Shown piece after piece: positions 1 through 9,709 of a DNA stretch of 64,000 bases. Position 1 is the stretch's first letter. Each line of letters begins with the position of its first letter. A program made the translations under genes and the position numbers. The notes under the pieces were generated by a model that worked only from the letters and a program-made list of their open reading frames with translations, ran no database searches and was not told the DNA's origin. Origin of the DNA: Alphaproteobacteria bacterium (lineage in GTDB: Bacteria; Pseudomonadota; Alphaproteobacteria; Rs-D84); contig WRCA01000002.1 in NCBI GenBank assembly GCA_009784275.1, positions 68,783-132,782 of the forward strand. Direction: 5' to 3'.

Positions 1-10
1 CTGCTATGCG

Positions 11-766
11 TTGCTTGCCAGCGCGAACGCGGCTGTTTCCGTAAAGCCTGTTAATGTCGGCAGTGTGTCAACATCTGCGACCGGCAGCACTGCAACACCG
101 ACAAGGGCGCCGGGTGCGGCCAGGTTAGGTGGCGGAACGGTTGTAAGCGGTGGCACTGCGGCCAACCGCGGCATTACTGCACCGCGTACTAATACCATCA
201 GCAAATATCTTCAGTCCACAGCGAATACTTTGAATCCCGGTTCTATCGTAAAAGTTCCGGGTGGTGGTGGTAATATCAATATAGATTTATCGAACTATTA
301 TACTATTTCGCAAACAGATTCTTTGTTGGAGCAAAAGCAAGATCTGCTGATCCCAGGGGAATGTATTACCATGAACGGTAATGAAATTTCTGTGGACAGC
401 GCTTGTGTCCTTGGTGGCGGCACAGGAACTTGCGACACATGCGAAGCCGGAGAGCAGGGCGAACAAGGAGAACCCGGACGCGAAGTCGAAATGCGCGCGA
501 CCGTAGATTATATCCAATGGAAATATGTTGATGAACCAGGATCGGCTTGGCGTAATCTGATTGAGCTTTCAGCGTTAAAAGGCGCGGATGGTACAAATGG
601 TGCAGATGGCGCAGATGGCGCGCCAGGCACACCGGGCACACTTTTGCCGCCTGTTCCACCAGAGTGCAACATCGGTGGAGTCAACTATTGTCATTTACAT
701 GTAGACCCAAACCATGCTGGTCCTTATCCAACAACGGAAGATATGGAGTGGCGCTTGATGATATAA
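11..766 (+). CDS. Secreted/surface protein with short collagen-like G-X-Y tract, probably 5'-truncated by window edge
   Basis: Open frame runs to the window edge; EQGEQGEPG and GADGTNGADGADGAPGTPG tracts; C-terminal C-x-IGGVNYC motif similar to the next gene. Confidence 0.6.
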   Translation: MLASANAAVSVKPVNVGSVSTSATGSTATPTRAPGAARLGGGTVVSGGTAANRGITAPRTNTISKYLQSTANTLNPGSIVKVPGGGGNINIDLSNYYTISQTDSLLEQKQDLLIPGECITMNGNEISVDSACVLGGGTGTCDTCEAGEQGEQGEPGREVEMRATVDYIQWKYVDEPGSAWRNLIELSALKGADGTNGADGADGAPGTPGTLLPPVPPECNIGGVNYCHLHVDPNHAGPYPTTEDMEWRLMI

Positions 767-834
767 AAGTGCTATAATAAGAAACGAAAGAAAAAATCGC
801 CGAAGAGGCAAACAAAAATAAAAAGGAGAAAGAA

Positions 835-1839
835 ATGAAAAAAACACTTGTAACATCGCTGGCCGCGCTGGTTACAGTTGGTGTTGTATCGGGTGCCAAA
901 GCTGCTGGTATTCCACCAGTGGTGGTGACCCCGGACCCAACCACTACGATGAGCTATTATACTTTGGGCGATCCGAACGATGATAAAGGAGGCATGGGCT
1001 TGCCAGTTGCGGAAGAAAGATTCCGTAATGCGATTGGTTGGACCAACGAACTGAAAACTAATAACAAAGCGATCGTTCCTGCGATCAACGAACTTGTCGA
1101 CACGATCAGTGATTTCACTCCGCCGACTGGTGGTATCGCGACAGAGGTTAATTCGGATAACGAAATCGACCTGTTGTATGTATCGGATCACTTGAATGTT
1201 ACCGTCGGTAACGAGCTGGATGTTAAGGTTAACGGAACCATTACATCCGACACTACTATTGGTGGTGGTGGCAGTATAGTTACCGGTAAAACTGTTTATG
1301 ATTATATAAAGAATTATACACAGACACCATTGACTGCCAGGGACGGTATTCTTATTGATGGCAGCGACAGCGATCAAATATGGGCAGTCGGGGACAGTGA
1401 CAGAGCTGTTACCGTTACGTCCGATGGTATCGGTGTCGTGGTTGATAATTCTACCGTTGTAATAAATAACGGAAAGCTGACAGCCATTGCCGCCAGCAAT
1501 CCGATTTTCGAAGATGACGGTATTAATGTCTATTGGGGCGCGGGATCTGATTCCGACAAACAATATGTAAGGGCAGTCGGAGATATCGACAAAGCTGTTG
1601 AGGTCACATCCGACGGCATCGGAGTCATCGTGAAAAGCGATGGCGCCATCAGTGCCGCATCAGATGGCCTTGCGGTTAAAGTTGACGGAAGCACCGTTAT
1701 AATTAATTCCGATGGAAACTTGGAATCTACTGGTGGAATACCTCCCCCAGGGTCGGATTGTTATATCGCTGGGGTTAACTACTGCGTTCTGTCTTATGAC
1801 ACTGCCGCAAGCGATTGGGTATGGAATAAGATGATTTAA
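835..1839 (+). CDS. Secreted repeat protein with signal peptide
   Basis: MKKTLVTSLAALVTVGVVSGAKA signal peptide; repeated AVGDSDRAVTVTSDGIGVVVDN-type units; RBS aaggagaaag. Confidence 0.75.
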   Translation: MKKTLVTSLAALVTVGVVSGAKAAGIPPVVVTPDPTTTMSYYTLGDPNDDKGGMGLPVAEERFRNAIGWTNELKTNNKAIVPAINELVDTISDFTPPTGGIATEVNSDNEIDLLYVSDHLNVTVGNELDVKVNGTITSDTTIGGGGSIVTGKTVYDYIKNYTQTPLTARDGILIDGSDSDQIWAVGDSDRAVTVTSDGIGVVVDNSTVVINNGKLTAIAASNPIFEDDGINVYWGAGSDSDKQYVRAVGDIDKAVEVTSDGIGVIVKSDGAISAASDGLAVKVDGSTVIINSDGNLESTGGIPPPGSDCYIAGVNYCVLSYDTAASDWVWNKMI

Positions 1840-2055
1840 TCCAAGCTCAAGGGTAAAACTAAATAATAGGGGCGGAATATATTCTGTCCCTATTAAAAAC
1901 TTGTTATGAAAGCAATGACAAATAATTAAGTAACACTAAAAAATAGAAATAAAGAAAAAAGTAGAAAAATGGCGGGAATCTGTTGAAAAAAGTGCTTTGT
2001 GGCGATTCGCGTTTATGATAAAATAGTATCAACAAATTCCTAAAAGGAGGGATTA

Positions 2056-3279
2056 ATGAAAAAAGTAATTTTAACTTCAATTGCGGCCCTGCTTGCAGTT
2101 GGAATTTCAAATAATGCATTCGCTATGAACGGAAACGGTGGTACGGATGCTACTACACGTAACGGCGGTCCTGGCATAGTAGGCGACGGTGAAGTCGCGG
2201 TATCTGTATTAACCGCTGGTGAAAGTATTGTTGCTTCGAAATCATACGTTGATAAGCAAGCTGGTGACCTGACCGCATTGACAACATATGGTGGAATTCC
2301 AGCAACCTCTGCAGGAACCTTGGTTGAAGCAATTAACTATGTTAAGAAAGCTACAACTTTGTCAGCAGGTATCGCGACAGAGCTTGGCGGCGTCAACAGC
2401 GATGAAATCAACGTGTTGGTCAGCAGCGATTCAGATAATGCTATCCAAATAGTAAGCAATGAGTTGTTCGTAGATAAAACACAATTCCAAGCCCCATTAA
2501 CCGCAGGAAAAGCGATCGATCCAGCTCAACTGGCTAGCGACGTGGTTCAAGTAATGTATGATGGCACAACGATCGGTCTGAATTCAGCTGGCGAATTGGA
2601 AGCGAAATTGACTGGCCTTATAAATGAAAGCGACGGTACCCATATTTATCAAGGTACTGGCGCGAATTCCGATAAAACCTATATAAATGCAGTCGGCGAT
2701 AGCGATAGAGCTGTTACCGTTACATCTGCTGGTATCGGAGTTCTGGTTGATAACACTACTGTTAAAATAGATGCTGGTACCGGAGAACTGTATGTCAATG
2801 GCAAACAGAATACCTTGATCGATAAAGACGGTATCCTTATTGACGCCAGCGATCAAATATGGGCAGTTGGAAATGCTAACAAAGCTGTCATCGTTGAATC
2901 CGACGGTATCGGAGTCATAAAGAAGTCTGATGGAGCAATCAGTGTTGCATCTGACGGTATCGGAGTCAAAGTCAATAACACTGCTTCGAGTGACGGCGGC
3001 GCAATCACGATTGTCAGCGATCAGCTGAAAGTTATGGTTGATGGAACCTCTGTTAAAGTCAATACTTCTGGAGAATTGACGGTTGATGCCTCCTCGATCG
3101 TAAAACCAGGTCTTAACGTTGACTCTGACGAGCTTATCAACAATGGTATAATAGACGTGATTGTAGATAGTGACTGTGCGGTTATCTTGGCGGCCGCCGG
3201 ATTAACCGGTCAAGGGCATTGTACAGTATCCTTGGCGTCTGATGGAGTAACATTCCATACAGAAATCGTCATTCACTAA
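2056..3279 (+). CDS. Secreted repeat protein, paralogue of 835..1839
   Basis: Signal peptide MKKVILTSIAALLAVGISNNAFA; shares AVGDSDRAVTVTSAGIGVLVDN and ILIDASDQIWAVG units; RBS aaaggaggg. Confidence 0.75.
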   Translation: MKKVILTSIAALLAVGISNNAFAMNGNGGTDATTRNGGPGIVGDGEVAVSVLTAGESIVASKSYVDKQAGDLTALTTYGGIPATSAGTLVEAINYVKKATTLSAGIATELGGVNSDEINVLVSSDSDNAIQIVSNELFVDKTQFQAPLTAGKAIDPAQLASDVVQVMYDGTTIGLNSAGELEAKLTGLINESDGTHIYQGTGANSDKTYINAVGDSDRAVTVTSAGIGVLVDNTTVKIDAGTGELYVNGKQNTLIDKDGILIDASDQIWAVGNANKAVIVESDGIGVIKKSDGAISVASDGIGVKVNNTASSDGGAITIVSDQLKVMVDGTSVKVNTSGELTVDASSIVKPGLNVDSDELINNGIIDVIVDSDCAVILAAAGLTGQGHCTVSLASDGVTFHTEIVIH

Positions 3280-3300
3280 TGTTAGTTAACCTTAAATAAA

Positions 3301-3326
3301 AATCCGGCGAAAGCCGGATTTTTTAT
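3301..3326 (+). terminator. Rho-independent terminator
   Basis: aatccggcgaaagccggattttttatt hairpin plus T-run directly after the CDS. Confidence 0.8.
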
Positions 3327-3352
3327 TACTAATTTATTTGCTGTTCTCCTTC

Positions 3353-3560
3353 CTGCCCCCGTATTCCCCACCCCGCGAAATCGACGATTTCGCCGGGACC
3401 CGGGCCGGGGGCGGGAAAGAGTTGGTTTACGAGCATAGCGAGTTAACAACTCTTGAGTGGGGGTGTTTTGTGCTCCGATATAAGCACCCCCACCCAACTC
3501 ACGCTAGGCAATAAATTGCCAAGCGCTCGTATCCCGCCCCCGAAAACGGGGGCAGGAGGG
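3353..3560. repeat. Composite intergenic palindromic repeat (cctgcccccg...cgggggcagg ends)
   Basis: Inverted GC-rich ends; internal ggtttacgagcatagcgagtt and gctaggcaataaattgccaagc motifs that recur at 33.8-34.4 kb. Confidence 0.65.
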
Positions 3561-3696
3561 AGCTTGTGACGACATATTTTTTACTTGCCAAAAGGAAGCC
3601 TTTCTTATAGATTTGATGCAAAGGAAGTGGCGCGCCGCCGCTGGCTTCTAGTTTTTTACTCCCCGATTTTTCGAGGATTTAAAAGGGAATAGTACT

Positions 3697-4899
3697 ATGG
3701 CATCAATTAATACAGACTATGTTTCACCAGAGTTAAAGGAATGGTTTGATAAAAACGCTTCGACCGATTATGTCAGAAAAGACATTTTAAAACTACATGC
3801 TGTTCTGGGCGGCGTTGTTCAACCATATCTGAACATTAATGAAAATTATGGACATGGCGGGGTACTTAATAAGGATCAAAAGCCTGTGCTGGAATCGGAA
3901 ACTATTTTGCGCGGGTCTATTCTTATTCGTCCCAACAAAGAAGCTTTGGACGAACAGATAAAAAAGACAAAGTCCGGAAAAGTTCTGCATATTGATGAAG
4001 ATGTCATATTCATGGGCGCGATGCCGGCGCATCCTGGCCATATCATGGTCGATTCTATGGCGATGCTGTGGCCATTACTGCAAGACCCGTACAAAAACAT
4101 GAAGATAGCGTTTTTGCAGGAACACAAAGGTGCGGGAGTATTCGCAAGGTTTATTGCTATGTTCGGCATACCGCTTGATAAAATTCTCTTCGTGCACGAA
4201 CCGGTGTCATTCAAGACTGTTTATATCCCGGAACCTGCGCAATATCTGCAAAGAGAATTTTACAAGGACAAGCCTACTTATGTGCATACTGTTTTGAATG
4301 ACATTTACAAGCGGGTTGTGGAAAATGTAAAAGGGGATCCGAAATATCCCATAAAGAAAGTATACTTTTCGCGCACAAAGCTGAAGAACGGGGTAAAGGT
4401 ATTCGGGGAACAACAGATAGAAAATATTTTCGCCAAGAACGGATATCATGTATTTTTCCCGGAAACGATGTCATTCGAAGACCAGGTTCGGGTTGTTAGA
4501 AATGCCGATGTTCTGGCTTGCACCGAAGGAACTCTGGTGCATCATATCTTGTTTATGAAAGACGGCGCAAAGCTGATAGCTTTGAACAGAAGCAGTATTG
4601 ATGGAAATCCGCGACAGCTGGCGTTTAACCAGATGAAAAATGTAGAGGCCGTTTATATCAGCGCAAGTTTGGACTTGTTCAAGTCGGCATCTACGGAGAA
4701 TAATTTCTGCCCGCACTTGATTGGCGGAACAGAATATTTGAAAAAGTTTTTCAGGGACGAACAATTTCTTTTGGCGGAAGACGACCTGAAGCAAAACTGG
4801 CATGATTATTTGGATTATGTTGTTGACTATGGCCGGTGTAAAAAGCTGGATATGCGGGCAGAGCTTTCCAAGCGGATGGAAAAATTTGAGAAGAAATAG
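3697..4899 (+). CDS. Glycosyltransferase family 61 (DUF563-like) protein
   Basis: PAHPGHIMVDSMAMLWPLLQD and FPETMSFEDQVRVVRNADVLACTEGTLVHHILFMKDGAKLIAL resemble the DUF563/GT61 core. Confidence 0.65.
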   Translation: MASINTDYVSPELKEWFDKNASTDYVRKDILKLHAVLGGVVQPYLNINENYGHGGVLNKDQKPVLESETILRGSILIRPNKEALDEQIKKTKSGKVLHIDEDVIFMGAMPAHPGHIMVDSMAMLWPLLQDPYKNMKIAFLQEHKGAGVFARFIAMFGIPLDKILFVHEPVSFKTVYIPEPAQYLQREFYKDKPTYVHTVLNDIYKRVVENVKGDPKYPIKKVYFSRTKLKNGVKVFGEQQIENIFAKNGYHVFFPETMSFEDQVRVVRNADVLACTEGTLVHHILFMKDGAKLIALNRSSIDGNPRQLAFNQMKNVEAVYISASLDLFKSASTENNFCPHLIGGTEYLKKFFRDEQFLLAEDDLKQNWHDYLDYVVDYGRCKKLDMRAELSKRMEKFEKK

Positions 4900-4962
4900 T
4901 CCGATAAGCTTTGTTTTTCGTCTTGCAATGAATGAAAAATAATTTATAATCGCCACCGCTGC

Positions 4963-5036
4963 TGGGGAATAGTTTAATGGTAGAACAGCGGACTCTGACT
5001 CCGTTAGTCTTGGTTCGAATCCAGGTTCCCCAACCA
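4963..5036 (+). tRNA. tRNA-Gln(CTG), CCA encoded
   Basis: TGGGGAA/TTCCCCA acceptor stem, loop CTCTGAC (anticodon CTG), TTCGAAT T-loop, CCA. Confidence 0.95.
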
Positions 5037-5064
5037 AAACCAAAGTTTAAGGCAGTTTTTTGCG

Positions 5065-6705
5065 TTGCACATGACTTTTTTAGATTTTATACGCGAAGAA
5101 ATAAAGGCGGCAAAGGTAGTGTCGTTTGATATTTTCGATACTCTGCTTGTTCGCCCTTATATGCAACCGTTGGATTTATTTGCACACATTGAAAAACTTA
5201 CGGCGCGCCAAGGATTCGCCGAGCAACGCATTTCGGCGGAATCGGTGTTCTATCGGGTAAATGGTTTCGCGCGCGAAGCGAACATAGACGATGCTTATGA
5301 CTTTTTGCCGGATTTTTCCGAAATAAAAGAGAAAGAATTAATTGCCGAATATATGTGTTTGGCGGCAAATTCGGAACTGAAGGAAGTGTATGATTACGCC
5401 CGCGCAATAGGCAAGAAAATTATAATCGCATCGGACATGTACTTGCCAGAGAAATTCATCAGCGAAGTTTTGGGAAAAAATGGATTCGACGGTTATGACC
5501 TGCTGTATATTTCCAACAGCTTGAGTCGGCGCAAAGATCGCGGTGACAGCATGTACGATAAGATAATCGCGGATTTGGGTGTGCAACCGGCCGATATTCT
5601 GCACATCGGCGACAACAGGCATTCAGATTTTGATCAGGCCAAAGCGCGCGGGATCACCGCGATATATTATCCCCAGGTTGGTCGGCGATTTCTTGGAAAC
5701 GATAAAAAGTTCGCACAATTTTATACTAATCGCGCCGGGTCGGTCGGTGCGTCGATAATCACCGCAATGGCCGCGCAGAAAAAACCTGTCGGCGATTACT
5801 GGGTAGATTTCGGATACAAATATGTCGGACCGGCCGCGTTCGGATATGCGCGCTTCGTATATAACGGCGCGATTGAGGCTGGACTGAATAAAATCTTGTT
5901 CGTAATGCGTGACGGATACTTGATAAAAAAAGTTTTCGATATTATGAATTTCGCAAAGATAGAAACGGACTGCGTATATGCGCCGCGCATTATGAACTAT
6001 ACGACGAATTTGGATTATGATCCGGAAATGCCGGAACAGCCGCGTAGCATTTGCAGTTATTTCGGAAAAGACACCGGCGATATGTCTCCAAAAGATTTCA
6101 TCATCAAAAACCTGGCGGAGTTCCAACGTCTGGCCGCCGCCGAAAAGCTGAAAACTGGATATTCAGAATATATAAAGGGTATCGTCGGGAACCATGACAC
6201 TGTCGGTGTCGTTGACAGTATAAGCAGGCAATTGTCCGGACAAAAATTGATAGAGATAGAATCCCATGCGAAGACAATAGGATTTTATTGGCATACGGTT
6301 GGCAAACATGCGGCATTGAATCAGTTCGCGCATAATACTTTTATGGAAAACAATTGGTGGACCACAGTTTCAGACTTGATAGAGCCTATATTCACTGCGC
6401 CGGAAGATCCGATAATCGCAATGGCTGATGGCAAGCCAGTGTATCAAAAAATAACGAATGAGGAAGAAAAAAACCGGCAGAGGATTTATAAAAAGATAGA
6501 GCAGGGCGCATTGGAATTTGCCAGGGAAGCTGTGAACCGTTTCGGAAAAGCGGATTTGTTTTTTACCGGATCCGATATTTTCACCCTTTTCGATACATAT
6601 ATAAAAAACAGGACAGAAGCGGACATCCGTGCGCTTACCGAAATGCAAACATCGGTATATGCCGATAACAGCGAATATGTGCCTATTATTCAGATGATCA
6701 GATAA
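5065..6705 (+). CDS. HAD-superfamily hydrolase (COG5610-like)
   Basis: SFDIFDTLLVRP HAD motif I, IIIASDMYLP motif II, ILHIGDNRHSDFDQAKARGI motif IV. Confidence 0.7.
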   Translation: MHMTFLDFIREEIKAAKVVSFDIFDTLLVRPYMQPLDLFAHIEKLTARQGFAEQRISAESVFYRVNGFAREANIDDAYDFLPDFSEIKEKELIAEYMCLAANSELKEVYDYARAIGKKIIIASDMYLPEKFISEVLGKNGFDGYDLLYISNSLSRRKDRGDSMYDKIIADLGVQPADILHIGDNRHSDFDQAKARGITAIYYPQVGRRFLGNDKKFAQFYTNRAGSVGASIITAMAAQKKPVGDYWVDFGYKYVGPAAFGYARFVYNGAIEAGLNKILFVMRDGYLIKKVFDIMNFAKIETDCVYAPRIMNYTTNLDYDPEMPEQPRSICSYFGKDTGDMSPKDFIIKNLAEFQRLAAAEKLKTGYSEYIKGIVGNHDTVGVVDSISRQLSGQKLIEIESHAKTIGFYWHTVGKHAALNQFAHNTFMENNWWTTVSDLIEPIFTAPEDPIIAMADGKPVYQKITNEEEKNRQRIYKKIEQGALEFAREAVNRFGKADLFFTGSDIFTLFDTYIKNRTEADIRALTEMQTSVYADNSEYVPIIQMIR

Positions 6706-6725
6706 CCCGGATACAAAAAAATTCA

Positions 6726-6747
6726 TGCCCCTTGCGGGGCTTTTTTG
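6726..6747 (+). terminator. Rho-independent terminator
   Basis: gccccttgcggggcttttttg. Confidence 0.75.
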
Positions 6748-6818
6748 TTAATCATATATAACTTGACACAAATAAAGTATAAGGAATACAATCCAAAAAA
6801 AGGAAAGGCGCGTTCGCG

Positions 6819-7292
6819 ATGAAAAAACGCATTGCATATATTATTGCAACATGGTTCGGTTCGGGATATTTTCCAATCGCCAGTGCGACCGCTGGCAGCG
6901 CAGCAACCTTGCCTTTGGCGTTTATCGCGGCATATTTCGGCGGACTTCCCGCTGTTCTTGTATCTGCGATTGTTGTGTATATTGTTGGAACTTATGCCAC
7001 CAAAGAAGTTTTGAAATACACCAAACACGACCCGTCTATAGTCGTTGTAGACGAAGCGGCCGGCCAATTGGTGGCTTTGCTTCCGTTCGCGAATTATTTG
7101 CAGGGAAATTTGGAAAGTTGGTGGATTTATATCGCGGCTTTTTTCTTGTTCAGGCTGTTCGACATAGTCAAACCTTGGCCGGCAAATTATTTCGATAGAA
7201 AGGTCATCAATGTGCATGGGGTAATGCTGGATGATATTGTTGCCGGGGTTTATACCGCGCTGGTATTGTGGGGTTTGACATGCTTATTCTGA
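6819..7292 (+). CDS. pgpA: Phosphatidylglycerophosphatase A
   Basis: ATWFGSGYFPIASATAGS, DPSIVVVDEAAGQLVAL, RLFDIVKPWPANYFDRK, GVMLDDIVAGVY are PgpA signatures. Confidence 0.9.
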   Translation: MKKRIAYIIATWFGSGYFPIASATAGSAATLPLAFIAAYFGGLPAVLVSAIVVYIVGTYATKEVLKYTKHDPSIVVVDEAAGQLVALLPFANYLQGNLESWWIYIAAFFLFRLFDIVKPWPANYFDRKVINVHGVMLDDIVAGVYTALVLWGLTCLF

Positions 7293-8140
7293 AACTTCTT
7301 CGGGTAAAACAATGGGTAAAGAACAGTTTTGTTCTGATTCCCTTGGTTTTCTCATTGGGATTTCTGGAGCTTGTAAGTATAGAACAAGCCGTTGCGGCAT
7401 TTTTCGCTTTTTGTTTTGCCAGCAGCTTTATTTATATTATCAACGATATTGCGGATCGCAAGGCAGATGCGTTGCATCCCAAAAAGCGTACCCGCCCGCT
7501 GGCCAGCGGGCGCATAAGCGTCTGGACCGCGGTACTGGTGGCGGCGATATGCTTGGCTGTGACGGGCGGATTGCTTGCATTAATAGCCGAACCAAAGGTT
7601 GCGCTTGTCATCGGAATATATGTTTTGATGAACATTGCATACTCCAAGTGGTTAAAGCATATTCCGCTGGTTGATGTGTTTTGCATCGCGTTCGGATTTG
7701 TTTTGCGGGTCTATGCCGGCGCATATGCGATAGGCGTTCCGGTTTCAAGCTATCTCTTTATGGTAACGCTGTTTCTGTCATTGTTTTTGGCGTTCGGCAA
7801 AAGAAAGGCCGAGTTGGCAAAACAAGATAGGGGTACGCGGAAGGCCTTGGACGGCTATGCGATCGGGACCGTCGAAAAATACCTTGTTATATTGGCTGGC
7901 GCGGTAATCATAAGCTATGCGCTTTATACTCTGGACGCCAATACTATCGCCCGGTTTGGAAATCGCCTGATTTATTCTGTTGTGTTTGTGATGCTGGGAA
8001 TGTTCCAGTATCAAGCCCAGCTGGATAAATCAGGCGATTTCGACGATCCGACCGATAACTTGTACAAAGATAAAATCTTGGTCGCGATCTGCGCGACTTA
8101 TGCGGCCTATATAATGCTGATAGCAGCGGGAGTGATATAA
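7280..8140 (+). CDS. UbiA-family prenyltransferase (decaprenyl-phosphate phosphoribosyltransferase-like)
   Basis: LRVKQWVKNSFVLIPLVFS; NDIADRKADALHPKKRTRPLASG; track start is GTG 7268, ATG 7280 preferred. Confidence 0.8.
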   Translation: MLILKLLRVKQWVKNSFVLIPLVFSLGFLELVSIEQAVAAFFAFCFASSFIYIINDIADRKADALHPKKRTRPLASGRISVWTAVLVAAICLAVTGGLLALIAEPKVALVIGIYVLMNIAYSKWLKHIPLVDVFCIAFGFVLRVYAGAYAIGVPVSSYLFMVTLFLSLFLAFGKRKAELAKQDRGTRKALDGYAIGTVEKYLVILAGAVIISYALYTLDANTIARFGNRLIYSVVFVMLGMFQYQAQLDKSGDFDDPTDNLYKDKILVAICATYAAYIMLIAAGVI

Positions 8141-8141
8141 A

Positions 8142-9674
8142 ATGTTTAAAAATATTAAAAATAAAATTATTAACATATGGAACTCTGTGTCCGAAAGGAT
8201 TTCACGGATACCAGTATCCATACAGATTTTATGCGCGTTTCTGCTATTCCTTTTGGTTTATATGCGCTTTGGCGTGAATCTGATGCTGGTGGTGCTGTTA
8301 TGGGCATTATGGAAGGCAGGTTTTTTCAAATGGCTGGGCAAAACATTTGGCGAAAAGGAAATGCGAACGGCCTTTCTTGTGTTCTGCGGTATATTGGTGG
8401 GCTATACGACTGTGATGCTGTTATTTAAGATTCCGATGAGCATTGACTTGTTTTTCGATACCGATATGACAAAGCTTTATCATATATTTTCAAATCCTTT
8501 TACATACAATAACAGTCTTTTTGCAGACGTAGCGCGTCGTCCGTTCCCATTATTCCTTACTTTGCCGTTTGGTTTGCTCACGCCGGTAATTTCGGATTTA
8601 TCGGTAAGGTTGTATATGGTTGTTTTATCCGCGCTTAATATAGCCATGTTTTCTTTGCTTGTATCCCGCATAGCGCCAAAGGCAAGGGCATTCAACATGT
8701 TGCTGTGCGCCGCGTTCGCGGTTTCCGCGCCCCAGATCTTCTTTGGTGCTTTGGGTGTAGAGCAATACTTGCACATTCAGTTCGGGATGATGATATGCAT
8801 GTTATACTTCTCATTCGCGATACCGCAGAAAAGATACAAGGAATGGGAATTGCTACTGGTGGCCGCGATTTGTTTGGTCGCAAATTCCGTGATATTGCCT
8901 ATGTTCGGTATTTTTTACATCACGTTGCTTTGCGTTTTGGACAAGCCCAGGGGCGTATTCATGCGGATCATCAGAATGGCCATTATGTTTGTAATATTAC
9001 ATCATTTGTTGGCTTTCTTTCAATCACTCATACTTCCTTGGGTAAATTCTTACGTTTGGAATATGTTTGCTTTTGCACCAAAAGGCCTGGATTTCACGGC
9101 AAACAGTTCGTTTTTTGCCTTTAACAAACATATCGGTTTCCCAAACCCATGGAAATATATCACGGACGTTTTATCTATGCCGTTCGGATTTGATAATATC
9201 AAGCGCGCGCCAATCTTCTCATACTTATGGATTTGGGCGGTTGCTTTGATCCCATGCATAGTCAGTAACAGAAAGAATCCTTTATTTCTGGCGATACTCG
9301 GTTCTTGGTTGTCATTCGTGTTGTTCTTTGCGATTTATAATCCGCACAATACATTCCTTTATTCAATTATGCACATAACCGTGTTGTTCGCGATGTTGGC
9401 ATATTTCCCAAAATTCAAAACAGAGGTTGCCGTGATAATGCTGACTGTGCTTTTGATAATAAACGCGCCATGGGTTAAATATATTAATTTTTCTGCAAGG
9501 GTATTTCAGAACAATGGAATCACATACGGGGGCCAGGTCGGACTTATGCGTTTTAATGCGGATAACAGCATGGCCCAGCGGTTTGGTCCATTGTGTTATG
9601 ATAAATGGCGGATACTTAAGCTGACAATGGAACAGAGAGAACAAAAAGAGCAGCAGGAAAAACAAGCCAAATAG
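8142..9674 (+). CDS. Multi-pass membrane protein, possible GT-C-like glycosyltransferase
   Basis: ~10 hydrophobic segments; context of glycan genes; paralogue of 10797..12308. Confidence 0.55.
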   Translation: MFKNIKNKIINIWNSVSERISRIPVSIQILCAFLLFLLVYMRFGVNLMLVVLLWALWKAGFFKWLGKTFGEKEMRTAFLVFCGILVGYTTVMLLFKIPMSIDLFFDTDMTKLYHIFSNPFTYNNSLFADVARRPFPLFLTLPFGLLTPVISDLSVRLYMVVLSALNIAMFSLLVSRIAPKARAFNMLLCAAFAVSAPQIFFGALGVEQYLHIQFGMMICMLYFSFAIPQKRYKEWELLLVAAICLVANSVILPMFGIFYITLLCVLDKPRGVFMRIIRMAIMFVILHHLLAFFQSLILPWVNSYVWNMFAFAPKGLDFTANSSFFAFNKHIGFPNPWKYITDVLSMPFGFDNIKRAPIFSYLWIWAVALIPCIVSNRKNPLFLAILGSWLSFVLFFAIYNPHNTFLYSIMHITVLFAMLAYFPKFKTEVAVIMLTVLLIINAPWVKYINFSARVFQNNGITYGGQVGLMRFNADNSMAQRFGPLCYDKWRILKLTMEQREQKEQQEKQAK

Positions 9675-9709
9675 CAATATATCTTTTTTCATTAATTCTG
9701 GGTTTATAA

